Origin: Emydura subglobosa
Taxonomy: Eukaryota; Chordata; Testudines; Chelidae
Length of the DNA stretch: 64,000 nucleotides
Direction: 5' to 3'
Assembly (NCBI GenBank): GCA_007922225.1
Contig: ML679974.1
Span: 7,953,988-8,017,987, forward strand
The notes below the pieces were generated by a model. The model was given only the letters and a program-made list of their open reading frames with translations. It was not told the origin of the DNA and ran no database searches. Within the stretch, counting starts at the first letter, position 1, and every line of letters begins with the position of its first letter. The position numbers were made by a program, and so were the translations under genes. Of this stretch, positions 12,217 through 22,179 are shown one piece after another.

Positions 12217-12505
12217 GGCTTGTCTATCCAAACATTCATTTTCCAGCTCGCTAGAATGTACATCTACCCCCATACTAACCAACTGTCCATGTTGACTCTG
12301 TTGACATTCACTAAGAGTTCCTTGGTGTGCTTTGATTTACTCTGCTTTGAAACTGGAGTAGAACAAAACGCACTAAGGAACAATTCTTGTGCAACAACAG
12401 AGTTCAGAGAGACACTAAGTGCACAGCAGTCTAGTGCAGGGAAAATTCACACTCCAACTTGCCACAAATTAAATATTAAATATTTGTGTAGACAAATTCA
12501 GAGTG
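12217..12505. mobile_element. Probable non-autonomous DNA transposon
   Basis: The left side contains GGCTTGTCTATCCAAACATT and the right side AATATTTGTGTAGACAAATTC, an imperfect inverted pair of the 'cttgtctacac' type common in turtle MITEs. The interior has no transposase. No target-site duplication could be fixed. Confidence 0.45.
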
Positions 12506-13655
12506 TGGGTGCTTAATGTTAGGCACTATATACAGTGGCCGCTACCTGAGTGTCCCCTCACGACCATAGGTTGTTCTGTAGCACTGCTTCTGTCTTCTCC
12601 CTCTTCACTGGGCCCCAAAGATCCATCTCAATCTCTTCCTGTATCAGGGGCCGATCGGAGTGCCCACATTCTCCACTGTATGTGACATGGCAGAGCTTCT
12701 CCCCAGCTTAACAAGCACTCATTGCCATGCCCAGTCTTCTTTAAGCAGGTTTACATGTCAAAGCATAAGCACACAACAAACAAAAACAGGTTCTCAGCCA
12801 GAGGCGACGTGTGTGATTGGGGGGAGAGGGGGGCGGGCAGCCATGCACGGTCACATGCCTCCACCGAGATTTCTGCCTTCCATTTGACCCTGCTCCCTTA
12901 AGTGCTGATCGTAGCAGCGCAGAGCAGTGATATGTCTCCTTGGCTAGCTGCTGCCTGCTCGTGGACTCAATGGCTGTGAGGCAACCCCATCTGATGGCAG
13001 GGGGAAATCTCTCTTCTGTAATGATGCTGCAATTTTTGGTTGTGCCCCTCCAACCTAGACAGGCTGGGTGGCCCACTGAGGTGAGTCTGGGGGTGGAGGA
13101 GGTGCTCTCTCCCCAAGTCTTGCCATGCGGGGCTGGACTAAGCTGCTTGTCATCACCGTTAGCTTCCACTCCCAATGTGGATGCGAAGGAGCAGGGCCAA
13201 ATAGAAGGCAGAAATCTGGGGTGGGGGCACTTGACCCCACATACTCCTTCCCCACCTCATGCATCACCTCTAACCTCAACTCACGCTTTCTCTTAGGGTT
13301 TTATGGTCTCCTCTTCCAAGGGTCTCTTGTAATCCTGCTCTTGTCCCAGACAACTTTTTTTTCAAACAGCTCCCTTCTCAACATCAGCTCTACTCTCCGT
13401 TGACCCCTGGGCTACGCCCCTAAGCACTTGGCCCCTTGTTCCAGGGACCCACCACCAGAGTTGGCTCCACTTCTCTGTATATACTCTTCCCAGGCGCAGC
13501 CAGCTCCAATCATTCCGCTTCCTGCCCTCTGAAGACCTTTATGGCCTTAGGTGTAGCCCTACCTCCTTTAATTGGCTCATCTGCTCTGACCCAAAGTAGC
13601 TGGCCTACGTCTATTCACAGTGATCATCTACCTGTGACAAGCATCAAAGCATGAA
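12506..13655. other. GC-richer repeat-like insertion, unclassified
   Basis: This block is clearly richer in G+C than its surroundings and contains several overlapping chance frames on both strands, but nothing that resembles a known protein. The sharp change in composition suggests an old LTR-type retroelement fragment. I could not identify paired LTRs, a primer-binding site or a coding domain. Confidence 0.3.
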
Positions 13656-15958
13656 AATGTTGGCCTGTGTTTTCAACCACTTTTGCCATTTAACTGTATC
13701 CTGCTGTGGAGGGATAGGGTTAGCTGGAACATCTGGCACTGAGGACATCTTGCAGTCACAGGACTCCGGTCAAATATAAGGCTCTACTGACAATATTATC
13801 CTGAAGATTGAGGTCTGTCATCATTACAAGAGCACATGTATAAACTTAGAAAGTAAATTACTTAAAAAAAAAATAACCTACAGTTACTTCCTCTTATATA
13901 CATGTTTGCAGCTGAGTTCAGAGTTCTGAATTTTCCTTGCAAAAGCTGAGACCATCACAACATTAAGAAAGCAGTTTGCAACAAGATGCTAGCAACAATA
14001 GTTGCTACAAGAGGAAAAAACCCTGAACTGTAATCTTGTTAGGTAAAGTGCCATTCAGAAATCTTATAATTTTCGCAGACCTTATAGAAGAGATGGCATT
14101 GATTTGTGAACTAAGATTTAATTAACTGGATCACATGTATAAAGCTCGACAGAATAAACAAAGCCGACTTTGTAGTTTATGGATTAGGAAAGCTTGAAAA
14201 GGTCAAGATTCTTTTTTTTGGGGGGGAGTCAGAGAGTAAATGAACTATATGTGTTTTTTCAATGGAGACAAAAAGCTTTAATCAGAAAATCTCACCAACA
14301 CAAGGAATCCTGAGCTTTTTTGCCTTTAAATTGCCCAGCATCTAGCCACAGAAAAGGAAATGAGCTGCCGTTCCCTGGACTTACCCATTTCAGACCCAGA
14401 GGCAAAAACACAAACTTTATGCACTACAATACAGCCACTCATCTGCACAAATGCTTCCTTTTTGTATTAATACTCAGATATATGTTTATGATGGGTCCTT
14501 TGAAAGGTCTGTGCAAGACAATCTAAAGGCAGGCAAGCTATTTGTGTTTGAGGGAAATTCTGTAGCAGTAACAGAAACACTGTACCTGGTCCTCTATTTT
14601 CTTTGTGAAATAACAAAAACAGCTTTGCAGGCCCACTAAGCACAGCACTTTAGCTAGCACACTGTAGCATTGTCTCTTATAAAAGCCAACCTTATTACTA
14701 GAAGTGAGATGTGTGTCCTTGATACTACAGATGAAATGCTTTCAGCAGTGACCCCAATATACATTCACAAATGCAGCTAGTGAGAAATTCCCTCATCTGA
14801 CGTAGTAGAAGAATGAACAGATTCAACAGTCTGAGCTGGAACAGCAGCTGCAGAGGAATATTTTCACTGCAGTATCTGTCACTGTGGCAGCTACCAACTA
14901 CTATGGACTAAAACTGACACAAAATGGGGACAACACTGCAGTAGTCTGTATTTGTTCTCTCAGGTCACACATAGCAAGTTTATACAAATATTTACTGAAA
15001 TCTTAAAACAACATATTAAAATATTCAATGGAATAAGCTTGCTAACAATCTAAGCTCACAAGGTACTCTGATTGTCTGCATTTGTTGGTGGATTTCAAGA
15101 GGTAGACAGATGGTCATGGTCATTTTCTGCCTCAAACTAAGCACAAGTCTTTTCTCACAAAGCTAACAAATGCAAGGGTTTTAGCACAGAATATGCCCAA
15201 AACCATGCCTTCTAAAGATGTGCCATTTACACCAGCAAGTACATCTCCACAGGGTACTAACCCAATTTGCTATATAGCAACATACACACAAATTATTAAC
15301 CATCACCAATGTCTTGTTTGCTTTGCTAGGTTTCTAAGTATCTGTCTCGCTAAGGGATGGGGGTGGAAGGGAGAGGGGAACACGCAGGATGCCACTTCTC
15401 CAAAGGGGGAAGGTTGGGAGCAGGAACTAGCACCGAGACATGATACAGATTCCAGCGCCCATAAATTAGAAAAGAGGTTAAAAGCTACAAAGAAAGCGTT
15501 TACAACAATATTTTGGCTTTGAGCCATTTTGCGGGCTTTGGAAAAAAATCCCGGAACTTTTATTTTAGCACAAATACCATTTGCCCAACAAAAGCATTGT
15601 TTTAATCTTTTTCTTACCCCCATGGGAATTGTTTCAGGCAATGGGACTATGTTCATAGCACAGTACTGTGATCTGGTAAAATATATTACAATACACATAT
15701 ACTCTGGGATAGATGACTGGGATAGATGAAATCTGAGTCACCAAAAGAGTTAATTATCACTTGCTGGTAGCAGTTCCAGCATCTAATGTTAGTTCCTCAG
15801 TGTACCGCACAGTCCATGAAAAAAGGGGATTTAAAAGTAAATCAGAGACAGGAACAAGAATATCTTGGCATGTTCCCTATGAAAGGAAATAGCTGTTCTA
15901 TAAATTTGTTATCATTTTCATTCTTTCACAAATGATAGTTAATATGGTATGCCTATCT
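13656..15958. other. Non-coding DNA, no gene seen
   Basis: AT-rich sequence with poly-A runs (for example 13,862-13,873). The longer frames around 15,193-15,729 lie on both strands at once and have no recognisable domain. Confidence 0.45.
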
Positions 15959-16073
15959 AATGGTTCTCAATGACCAGTCCATGGACTGGCACCGGTCCCT
16001 GTGATCTCCCAGACACAGTATAAAAAGCTGGTTTCTGATATAAAAAAGGTTGACAAACACTGCTTTAATCTAC
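15959..16073. mobile_element. Short hAT-type relic
   Basis: Left end ATGGTTCTCAATGACC and right end GGTTGACAAACACTG resemble the inverted CAGTGGTTCTCAACC ends of the 5,745 element. The interior has CCATGGACTGGCACCGGTCC. The copy is only about 115 bp long and no clean 8-bp duplication is visible. Confidence 0.55.
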
Positions 16074-16149
16074 ATACTATAGAGTCAATACTGCACTGCA
16101 CTTAAGTGTCATTCTCCCACCACTTACCTGTAGTCTTAAACACATCAAG

Positions 16150-16286
16150 AATATGGTTTGAGCACATGCTTTGCATGTATGAGGCTGTGGGTTCAATCCC
16201 CACCACCTCTAGTTAGTCCTGCTTTGAGCAGGGGGTTGGACTCGATGATTTCTTAAGGTCCCTTCCAACTCTAATATTCTGATTCC
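16150..16286 (+). mobile_element. Cry I-type tRNA-derived SINE with CR1-like 3' tail
   Basis: The 5' part resembles a tRNA: a degenerate A-box area at about 16,155-16,170 and a B box GGTTCAATCCC at 16,190-16,200. It passes into a tail with GGGGGTTGGACTCGATGA, 'ggtcccttccaactctaatattctgattc', which matches the 3' end of CR1 LINEs. Turtle Cry I (tortoise pol III) SINEs have exactly this two-part build and are mobilised by CR1 through the shared tail. It is the best single taxonomic marker in the window. Confidence 0.85.
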
Positions 16287-17079
16287 TTCCCACATATAGC
16301 TGCCCTCAGTGGTCTTTCTCCTGTCAGATGAAGACAGACGCTCAGCTCTTCCACTACCAACTATGCCCATATGGAAAAAGAACATACAGGAGTATTTGGC
16401 TCAGATTCACCTATGTCTGGAAGGCTCCTGATAACTGGCGCAAAGATTTTTCTTTTGAGCAATAACACATACCATTCAATGAGCCTCCTTGAAAGAAATC
16501 ATGGTGCTAAATAAATTGGCAATTACAGTTGCAATGTTCAACCTTTAGGTTCAGAATCTTCAGGGTATGATCTGGTAACAAAGCAATAAGGGGAAAATGC
16601 CTCACACCCTCCCTGGGACCCATGAAGATTTAGTCTCCCCATAATATATCCATGCTCTTTATATATATATCACACACAAAATTCAAACTCCAGAGTGAAG
16701 AGAAGGAGATCAGCCACAGATCCATTCAATTCAAAGCAAGAAAACAGATGCCATGGCTTGGCTTGATGGGAAGTGATGATGTACAGCCAATATACTAACA
16801 GATTTTAGGATCTATTGACTTTTACAATTAACTTTCAATGCTTTATATGAATGTGTACATCAGTCAAATTGTTTGCTTCCAACTCATTTCTGTGCAATGT
16901 TCCCATTTGGTTAAGAGAGGTGGGGGATTCTTAAGTTTGACTCTAAATTGAAAAAGAAAGGAAAAAGGAATTTCAGGAGATGGAATCTGCCTACCTTGGG
17001 AATACTGGGAACAGGAGTCAAAACTCCTCAGTTCTAAATCTAATCTTGCCACTGACAAGACACTTGGACTACTCATTTT
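16287..17079. other. Non-coding DNA, no gene seen
   Basis: AT-rich DNA with a short (TA)n run near 16,660. No domain or splice-site-bounded frame recognised. Confidence 0.45.
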
Positions 17080-18160
17080 GAGTATGTCTACACTGCATCT
17101 GTATCTTGGCTCTCACACGAGGCCACGTTAGCCAAGCCCACTTCAGAACAACCACATGCCCTGTACTTGTATACCCACATACCTACATTCCACACTGGCA
17201 CTGCAGTTACAGGTATTTGGTGCTACGATTTGTGGGGGCATATCCCAGGGTTCCTGCACCTCACCAACTGGAGCTGCTCTAGGAATTGGTTTGTGGTGTA
17301 TCGTGGGAGACCTTGCCTGGCCTTCCCAGACCCTTGCGCAGAAGTGGTTTTGGTCCTGGATCTGTTCCTGAGACTCTGCCCCCCACTCCACTGTGGTCTC
17401 CTCCACTACTGTCCTCATCCCCTCTTCCTCTGGTCTACACATCAAACTATCTGTGTTCAGAAGTATGTTGTGCAGGACTGTGAGTTCTGGGCAGTGGCAA
17501 GCACCTGGTTGAACGTCTCATAGAAAACGAGTTTTCAGACTTGCCATTGCCATCCTCAGCCTTGCAGTAGAGGGTCTTCAGGTACTCGATGTACTCCCTA
17601 AACACCAATCTAAATGATGCCCACTTCTGCCAGCCTCTTTGAGATGGTCTCAAATTTGGATGCTAAATCATGATCCTGCTGTGCTCACACCAATGGTTAA
17701 CCAGAACTCTGGAGTACTCCTCCAGCCAATTAGCAGCATACTGGCTGATGGGCATCTTGCTGTTTCGCAGGACTGGGCTGAATTGCAAAAACTGCAGCAG
17801 GCTACAAGGAAGGGAAAGGTTAAATGCAGAGCAGATGTATATAATCCAGCAGAGAAGTTCCAGAACAGAGTGGTGAGAGGGAAGTGAGTAGGCAAAAGGC
17901 CTGGAACATACAGGCACAGAGAACTATGGGAATGGCACTGGGGACTATCTAAACAAGAGCACAGATATTCACACCTTTGCTGCCTCCACACTGCAAAGTG
18001 GGCAGGTAGGAAAGGGGCTCAAAACTCAACTTGTGCTTTGGCCCATAGCCCCAGCATGGGTTCACCATACTCTTATAAACACATTTAAGGGTTTTGATTG
18101 TGGATGATAGAGGGGTTTGAGCACTGACATGCAGGAAGCCTGCAGCACAGACATACCCTT
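17080..18160 (-). mobile_element. Decayed DNA transposon, possibly Harbinger-like
   Basis: The ends form an inverted pair: GAGTATGTCTACACTGCA (17,080-17,097) and TGCAGCACAGACATACC (18,141-18,157). Inside, the minus strand around 17,650-17,500 encodes YIEYLKTLYCKAEDGNGKS. This resembles the end of a Myb/SANT-like DNA-binding domain as found in the accessory protein of PIF/Harbinger transposons. Upstream frames on the same strand, with stops and frameshifts between them, could hold the rest of that domain. No DDE transposase segment was recognised, so the family assignment is tentative. Confidence 0.4.
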
Positions 18161-18699
18161 AGGGGACAAAGCACCCCTTTTTTTCCCCCATGGACCAGCA
18201 GTTTATGTAGGGCTACTACTCCCCTTCTGGTGGAGATGCTACCCTCATCCCCTCCCACAGCACACTAACACCAATGCAGCTGAAGCAGGGGAAGTAATAT
18301 ATGTCAGGAATAGGGCTGACAAAGACACCTCCCATCCCAGGAGTAGAGTCCAGATAGAACAGACAGAGAGGGTAGCATCTCACCTGCACAGTGACTGGGA
18401 ACAGTTCCCTAGCAGAAGACTGTGTACATAGCCAAGGGAGAAGTGCATAGCAGACTCAGCCACTCACCCAGCAATTATACACTTCTGCTTCTCCTGATGC
18501 TCACCGGGAAGGGTGACCCTGCTGTCACTCCTGGGGGGAAAAGAGTCCTCTACGACTGCTTCTGCCTCTCTAGGATAGTATGGGGGAACCCCTGATACTA
18601 GCACTCCAAGTAGAGAATGGGGCCATAGCAGACCATGAGGGTGGAGCCGTAGGAATCCCTGCATCATGCTGTGCATCGGGCCATGGACTGCCTTAATCC

Positions 18700-18990
18700 A
18701 GTCCTGGTTTTGTGGTTAAGGCACTGGACAGGAGATCTGGGTTCCCAGACTTCCCAGCACTGCAACAGACTTCTTCTATGACCTTGGCCAAGTCCCTTAA
18801 TATCTTTGTGCTTTAGTTCCCCATCTAGACAATGAGGATAACACTTCAATGCTCCCACCCTGTGTGTGTCTTAGACTGGAAGTTCTTCAGGGCACAGGCT
18901 GTCTATTATTATGTGCATGTACAGTGCTGGCACAACAAGACCCTGATCATGGTAGGGCCACTACTGTAATACAAATAATTACTAATAAGC
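18700..18990 (+). mobile_element. CORE-SINE/MIR-like element
   Basis: Sequence resembling a tRNA-derived head (TTGTGGTTAAGGCACTGGAC, then 'gatctgggttcccagac') is followed by a CORE-like part (ATGACCTTGGCCAAGTCCCT) and an L2-type tail ('agactggaagttcttcagggcacaggctgtc ... gtacagtgctggcaca'). That order is typical of MIR-related SINEs kept in amniote genomes. The copy is diverged but close to full length. Confidence 0.75.
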
Positions 18991-19055
18991 ATTGTCGCAA
19001 GTTAGTGGGTGTCCAATAATTTTTTCAAGCCCTGTTTATAAGTCTCATATAGATA

Positions 19056-19183
19056 GAGCCCTGAACGGATACAAAATTTGTATTCGCATCTGATCCACAA
19101 TCTGCAAAAATGGTCCGTGGATGTAGATATCTGTGGATATAAAGTGAATAGCTAAACATTTTCAAGGCTCTACAAATACAGCT
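19056..19183. repeat. Possible short MITE
   Basis: 'agagccctgaacggatacaaa' at the left and 'aaggctcta' at the right form short imperfect inverted ends around 'atccacaatctgcaaaaatggtccgtggat'. I recall similar units from turtle genomes. No target-site duplication was established. Confidence 0.35.
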
Positions 19184-19604
19184 AGGTAAGGCATAGAAAA
19201 CTGAGTAGGACCTCTCTGTTGGCTTTTGGCAGGTGGGTCATTGTGCAGACATCTTATTCAATGCACTGTGGAGAGGAGGTGACCATTTTGCAGGATAGTT
19301 TCCTGGTATCTTTTTGCATTTTCCCAATGGGAGAGCAGCTCTCAGTGGAGCATCTACTCATTTGGCTGATGTCTATTTGCATGTTGTATTTGTTTGCTGC
19401 CACATGTGCAGATATACCCAACATACTGTATTTCAAACATGAACGTACAAACATCCTGATTCTACATCCTCACTCTAAACTTGTCTTTCCTGACAAGAAT
19501 GCAGGGCTGGGATTTACTTTTTTTCTTCTCCTTTCTGAAGGCAGCATGTGTCACTGACACTGTAGGTCAAGAAACACAGAATTTTCTCTGAGAGAAAACT
19601 AGTG

Positions 19605-19800
19605 TATTTTAGTAGGGAAAGCACTGGACAGGGACTCAGGAGACTTAGGATTTATTCCTGGCTCTGCCACTAACCTGTTGGGTGACCTTGGTCAAGTCAT
19701 GTCACCACTGTGCCTCAGTTTTTCCATATGTAAAATAGGGATGATGCTGACCTCCTTTGTAAAATGCTTTGTAAATGACTGGTGAAAGGCAATAATGGGG
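19605..19800 (+). mobile_element. MIR-like SINE
   Basis: The copy contains 'gactcaggagacttaggatttattcctggctctgccactaacctg', then GGTGACCTTGGTCAAGTCA, GTGCCTCAGTTTTTCCATAT and 'gtaaaatagggatgatgctgacctcc'. This closely follows the MIR layout from tRNA-like 3' half through CORE. It is a well-preserved copy. Confidence 0.85.
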
Positions 19801-20807
19801 GAAAATACACAATGCCATAAAACCTGCTTTCTAAAAGAGTTCAGAGATCTTGCTGTAACAGTAATGAACAGGCAGCCTCACATTAGTATGGGCTTTGAGA
19901 CGATCCCACTATTGGGACCCTGCTTCCAGACCAATGTACTTTGTTCCTAGCCTGAACACCTTACCTTAAATAACAAGAGAAAACCAGCCCCTTTCCACAA
20001 TCATTTGCCATCCCTTAGAGGTTGTATATTCAGCTTCATGTGCAAGGTGTCCAAGTCTTGTGCCTGAATATTCATTACTGAGTTACTGAAAAATCCCTCT
20101 CAAATGTTGAATTTCTTTGCCTATCATTCCCTTTGTTATGTTGTCTGAAGAGGACTGGGAAACCACACAATCAAGCCCAAGACTAAAGGAAAGCAGGCCT
20201 CTAAGTAACCAGCCTGCCTCAAATAGCATCAGAGCTCTCCTTTAAGCACAAATTAAGATAATGAAAGCAAAGCTAGTGAGGGTTCAAAGACAGGACTAGA
20301 AAATAGAGACTATATCTGTAGCTGGAGGTTATTTAACATGTATGGTACCTATCTGCATTCCACATGTGGGTATGCATGTGCTCCTCGCACCTGAGATTGC
20401 CAGTTTCTAGCAAGTAGGGTCCATTAGCCCGCTCGTGCACAGTTGCCCTCCTCTTGTGCCAAATAGAAAGTATATGGGTTGGTGCAAACAAACACATGTC
20501 CAGTTCCTTCTTGCCTCCAATCTCAGATGCATAGTGGGCACACATACCACCATGTGAAATAGACACAGGGACCCACTCTCCAAGATGAATGGAGGAAAAT
20601 GATGGTCTTTGCTTCACAAGCATTTGCTGCAGAGCATGAGCCCTTGGCAAGAATTGGCAATGCTCATCTGACATGTAACTGGCAAAAAGCAGCCATCAGC
20701 GCCCACAGAAAAACAGCAGGGGCATCAATGTCAAACTGCTACCCACGCCCCTAACTGAGTCTCACACACTGGGTAAGGGGACTCCATGTGAGAAAGGGAG
20801 GGGTGGT
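19801..20807. other. Non-coding DNA, no gene seen
   Basis: No recognisable coding or repeat family. A 113-codon minus-strand frame at 20,333-20,674 has no domain or flanking splice logic. Confidence 0.45.
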
Positions 20808-21080
20808 CTACACTTGCTGGGGTTGTAGGGAGAGCAGAGACAGAGAGGGTTTGAAATAGGGACTGTGAGGAGGGCAGGGACGGAGACGGGAGGGGGCTGA
20901 AGTAGGGGTTGTAGAGCGTAGAGGGGCAGAGAGGGACAGAGAGAGGATTGAAGTGGGGAGGACAGGGACGGGGGGGGGGTTGAAGTAGGGGTTGTAGGTC
21001 GGAGAGGGACGGAGGCGGGGGGGGGGGGGGGGGTGAAGTAGGGGCTGACGGCAGGGAAGGAGACGGGGAACTCCGGGGTG
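20808..21080 (-). repeat. G-rich degenerate minisatellite beside the CpG island
   Basis: At least four imperfect units, each with 'tgaagtaggggttgtag' or a variant followed by a 'gagggacagggacgg'-type segment and a G-run, are arranged in tandem. Two G-runs are long (10 at about 20,970 and roughly 20 at about 21,014-21,033). The plus strand is strongly G-biased and could form G-quadruplexes. On the minus strand the repeat reads as Pro/Tyr/Phe-rich peptides, which explains the long chance frames at 20,762-21,293. Confidence 0.75.
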
Positions 21081-21293
21081 GGCAGATTCTGAGCGGTGCC
21101 CGGCAGGCTCCCCACCGGGGTGTAACGGGCAGGGCTTAGGGGCGCCGGGCGGGCAGCCTCCACCTGCTCGGCACGGGGAGACTTGGGGACGACCGGGTGC
21201 CTCGACGACGACGGGGTGCTCGTAGCCTGCCTCCCGTAGGGCCTGGGCCGCCCGCCCCGCGCCCCGGCTGTGACTAACGGTCCCCGCACTCAC

Positions 21294-21400
21294 CGCGGCG
21301 GCTGGGTCTCCACGGGCTCCAGGCTGAGCGGACAGAGCCGCAGGGCCGCGCTGCTAGCTCTCGAGGCGGCCCGCACTCTGCCCGGCTCTGCGCCCCACAG
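21294..21400 (-). other. Putative non-coding first exon (minus strand), donor at 21,294
   Basis: The donor sequence GCG|GTGAGTGCG, read on the minus strand at 21,294/21,293, is a near-consensus 5' splice site within the CpG island. The transcription start is not visible; 21,400 is only the nearest CCAAT box. If the transcript is ABAT, this would be its untranslated leader. Confidence 0.4.
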
Positions 21401-21461
21401 CCAATCAGCGCCGCCAGCCCGCGGCTCCGCGGGCCAATCAGGGGTACCGCTGGCCAATCAG
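21401..21461. promoter_or_regulatory. Three CCAAT boxes (NF-Y type)
   Basis: CCAATCAG occurs at 21,401-21,408, 21,434-21,441 and 21,454-21,461, spaced 33 and 20 bp. Clusters of CCAAT boxes at such spacing are typical of NF-Y-bound CpG-island promoters, and NF-Y works in either orientation. Confidence 0.7.
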
Positions 21462-22179
21462 GTCCCCTGGCCTGGACACTCCCCCACAGGGCGGGGCTGC
21501 CCGATCGGAGCGGAGAACAGCACGGGTCAGGCAGGGACGAGCCAGGCTGAGGGGCGGGAAACGGGTAGATCCAACGGTCGGGATCCTGGATCACAGGAAC
21601 GGCTATCAGACTGGCGGCGAGGGGACGGGGCCTCGCTCAGCCCCCCCCCGAGCACCTCTTGTGAGCTAGTGCAGCTCACCAGCCTGCAAGGTGCTGAGCA
21701 CACACCAGCTCCTGTGGAAACTCGGGAGGGGAGAGGTGGGGGGCGGCACTCAGCACCGTATCAGACCCCTGGACCGTGTCACAGTTCAGTTAATGAGCAG
21801 AAAAGAAGCTGGCGTGTTCTGCTGCCTGCACCAGCTCTCACTAAGTGATAGGGTAGAGGCAGGGACTGGGCAGCCTCCAGGCTGCTGAGGCAATTCCTTG
21901 GCTGGAGTTGAAATGGTATCGAATGACCCTTGTCACTCCAAGCTGGAGCAGCCCCCAGGCTGGATCACTCATGCCACTCCTCTCACTCCACAGTGGTATA
22001 GATAAGTGAACAGTCAGTTCAAATAGGAGGTTATCTGAAGCCTGGTGGCATCTTCCCACAATCCCAAGGAATCTTTCCTTGAAGCAAACCTAGTCTTCAA
22101 CCCCTGTTCTTAAATCATGTGTTTTTCGGTGTAATCAGTATCAATCCTCACATGCAGATGTTGATTATATCTGTCAAGT

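Larger units (their letters stand above)
21060..21650 (-). promoter_or_regulatory. CpG-island promoter, minus-strand transcript; candidate ABAT promoter
   Basis: This block is dense in C+G and CpG, unlike the AT-rich DNA to its right. It holds three CCAATCAG boxes (starts 21,401, 21,434 and 21,454) and a strong splice donor on the minus strand, CGCGGTGAGT, with the last exon base at 21,294. A first exon transcribed leftwards from about 21.4 kb would therefore be spliced at 21,294. In human, ABAT (GABA transaminase) lies downstream of METTL22 in the same orientation, which fits the position and strand here. No ABAT coding exon was seen to the left, which would require a long first intron. The promoter call is stronger than the gene name. 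Confidence 0.55.

Noticed and set aside
12741..13296. Overlapping frames of 118-144 codons on both strands
   Set aside because: GC-richer repeat-like block; no domain, no splice logic, both strands open at once.
15193..15729. Frames of 109 and 131 codons on opposite strands
   Set aside because: They overlap antisense to each other and show no domain or repeat support.
3849..21060. Coding exons of ABAT expected to the left of the 21.3 kb island
   Set aside because: I looked for the conserved mitochondrial leader and first catalytic-domain exons on the minus strand and saw none; they may lie beyond the window or be too short to spot by eye.
20762..21293. Two overlapping minus-strand frames of 161-175 codons, Pro/Ser/Thr-rich
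   Set aside because: They arise from the G-rich minisatellite and CpG island; two frames over the same bases are open and neither has a domain.
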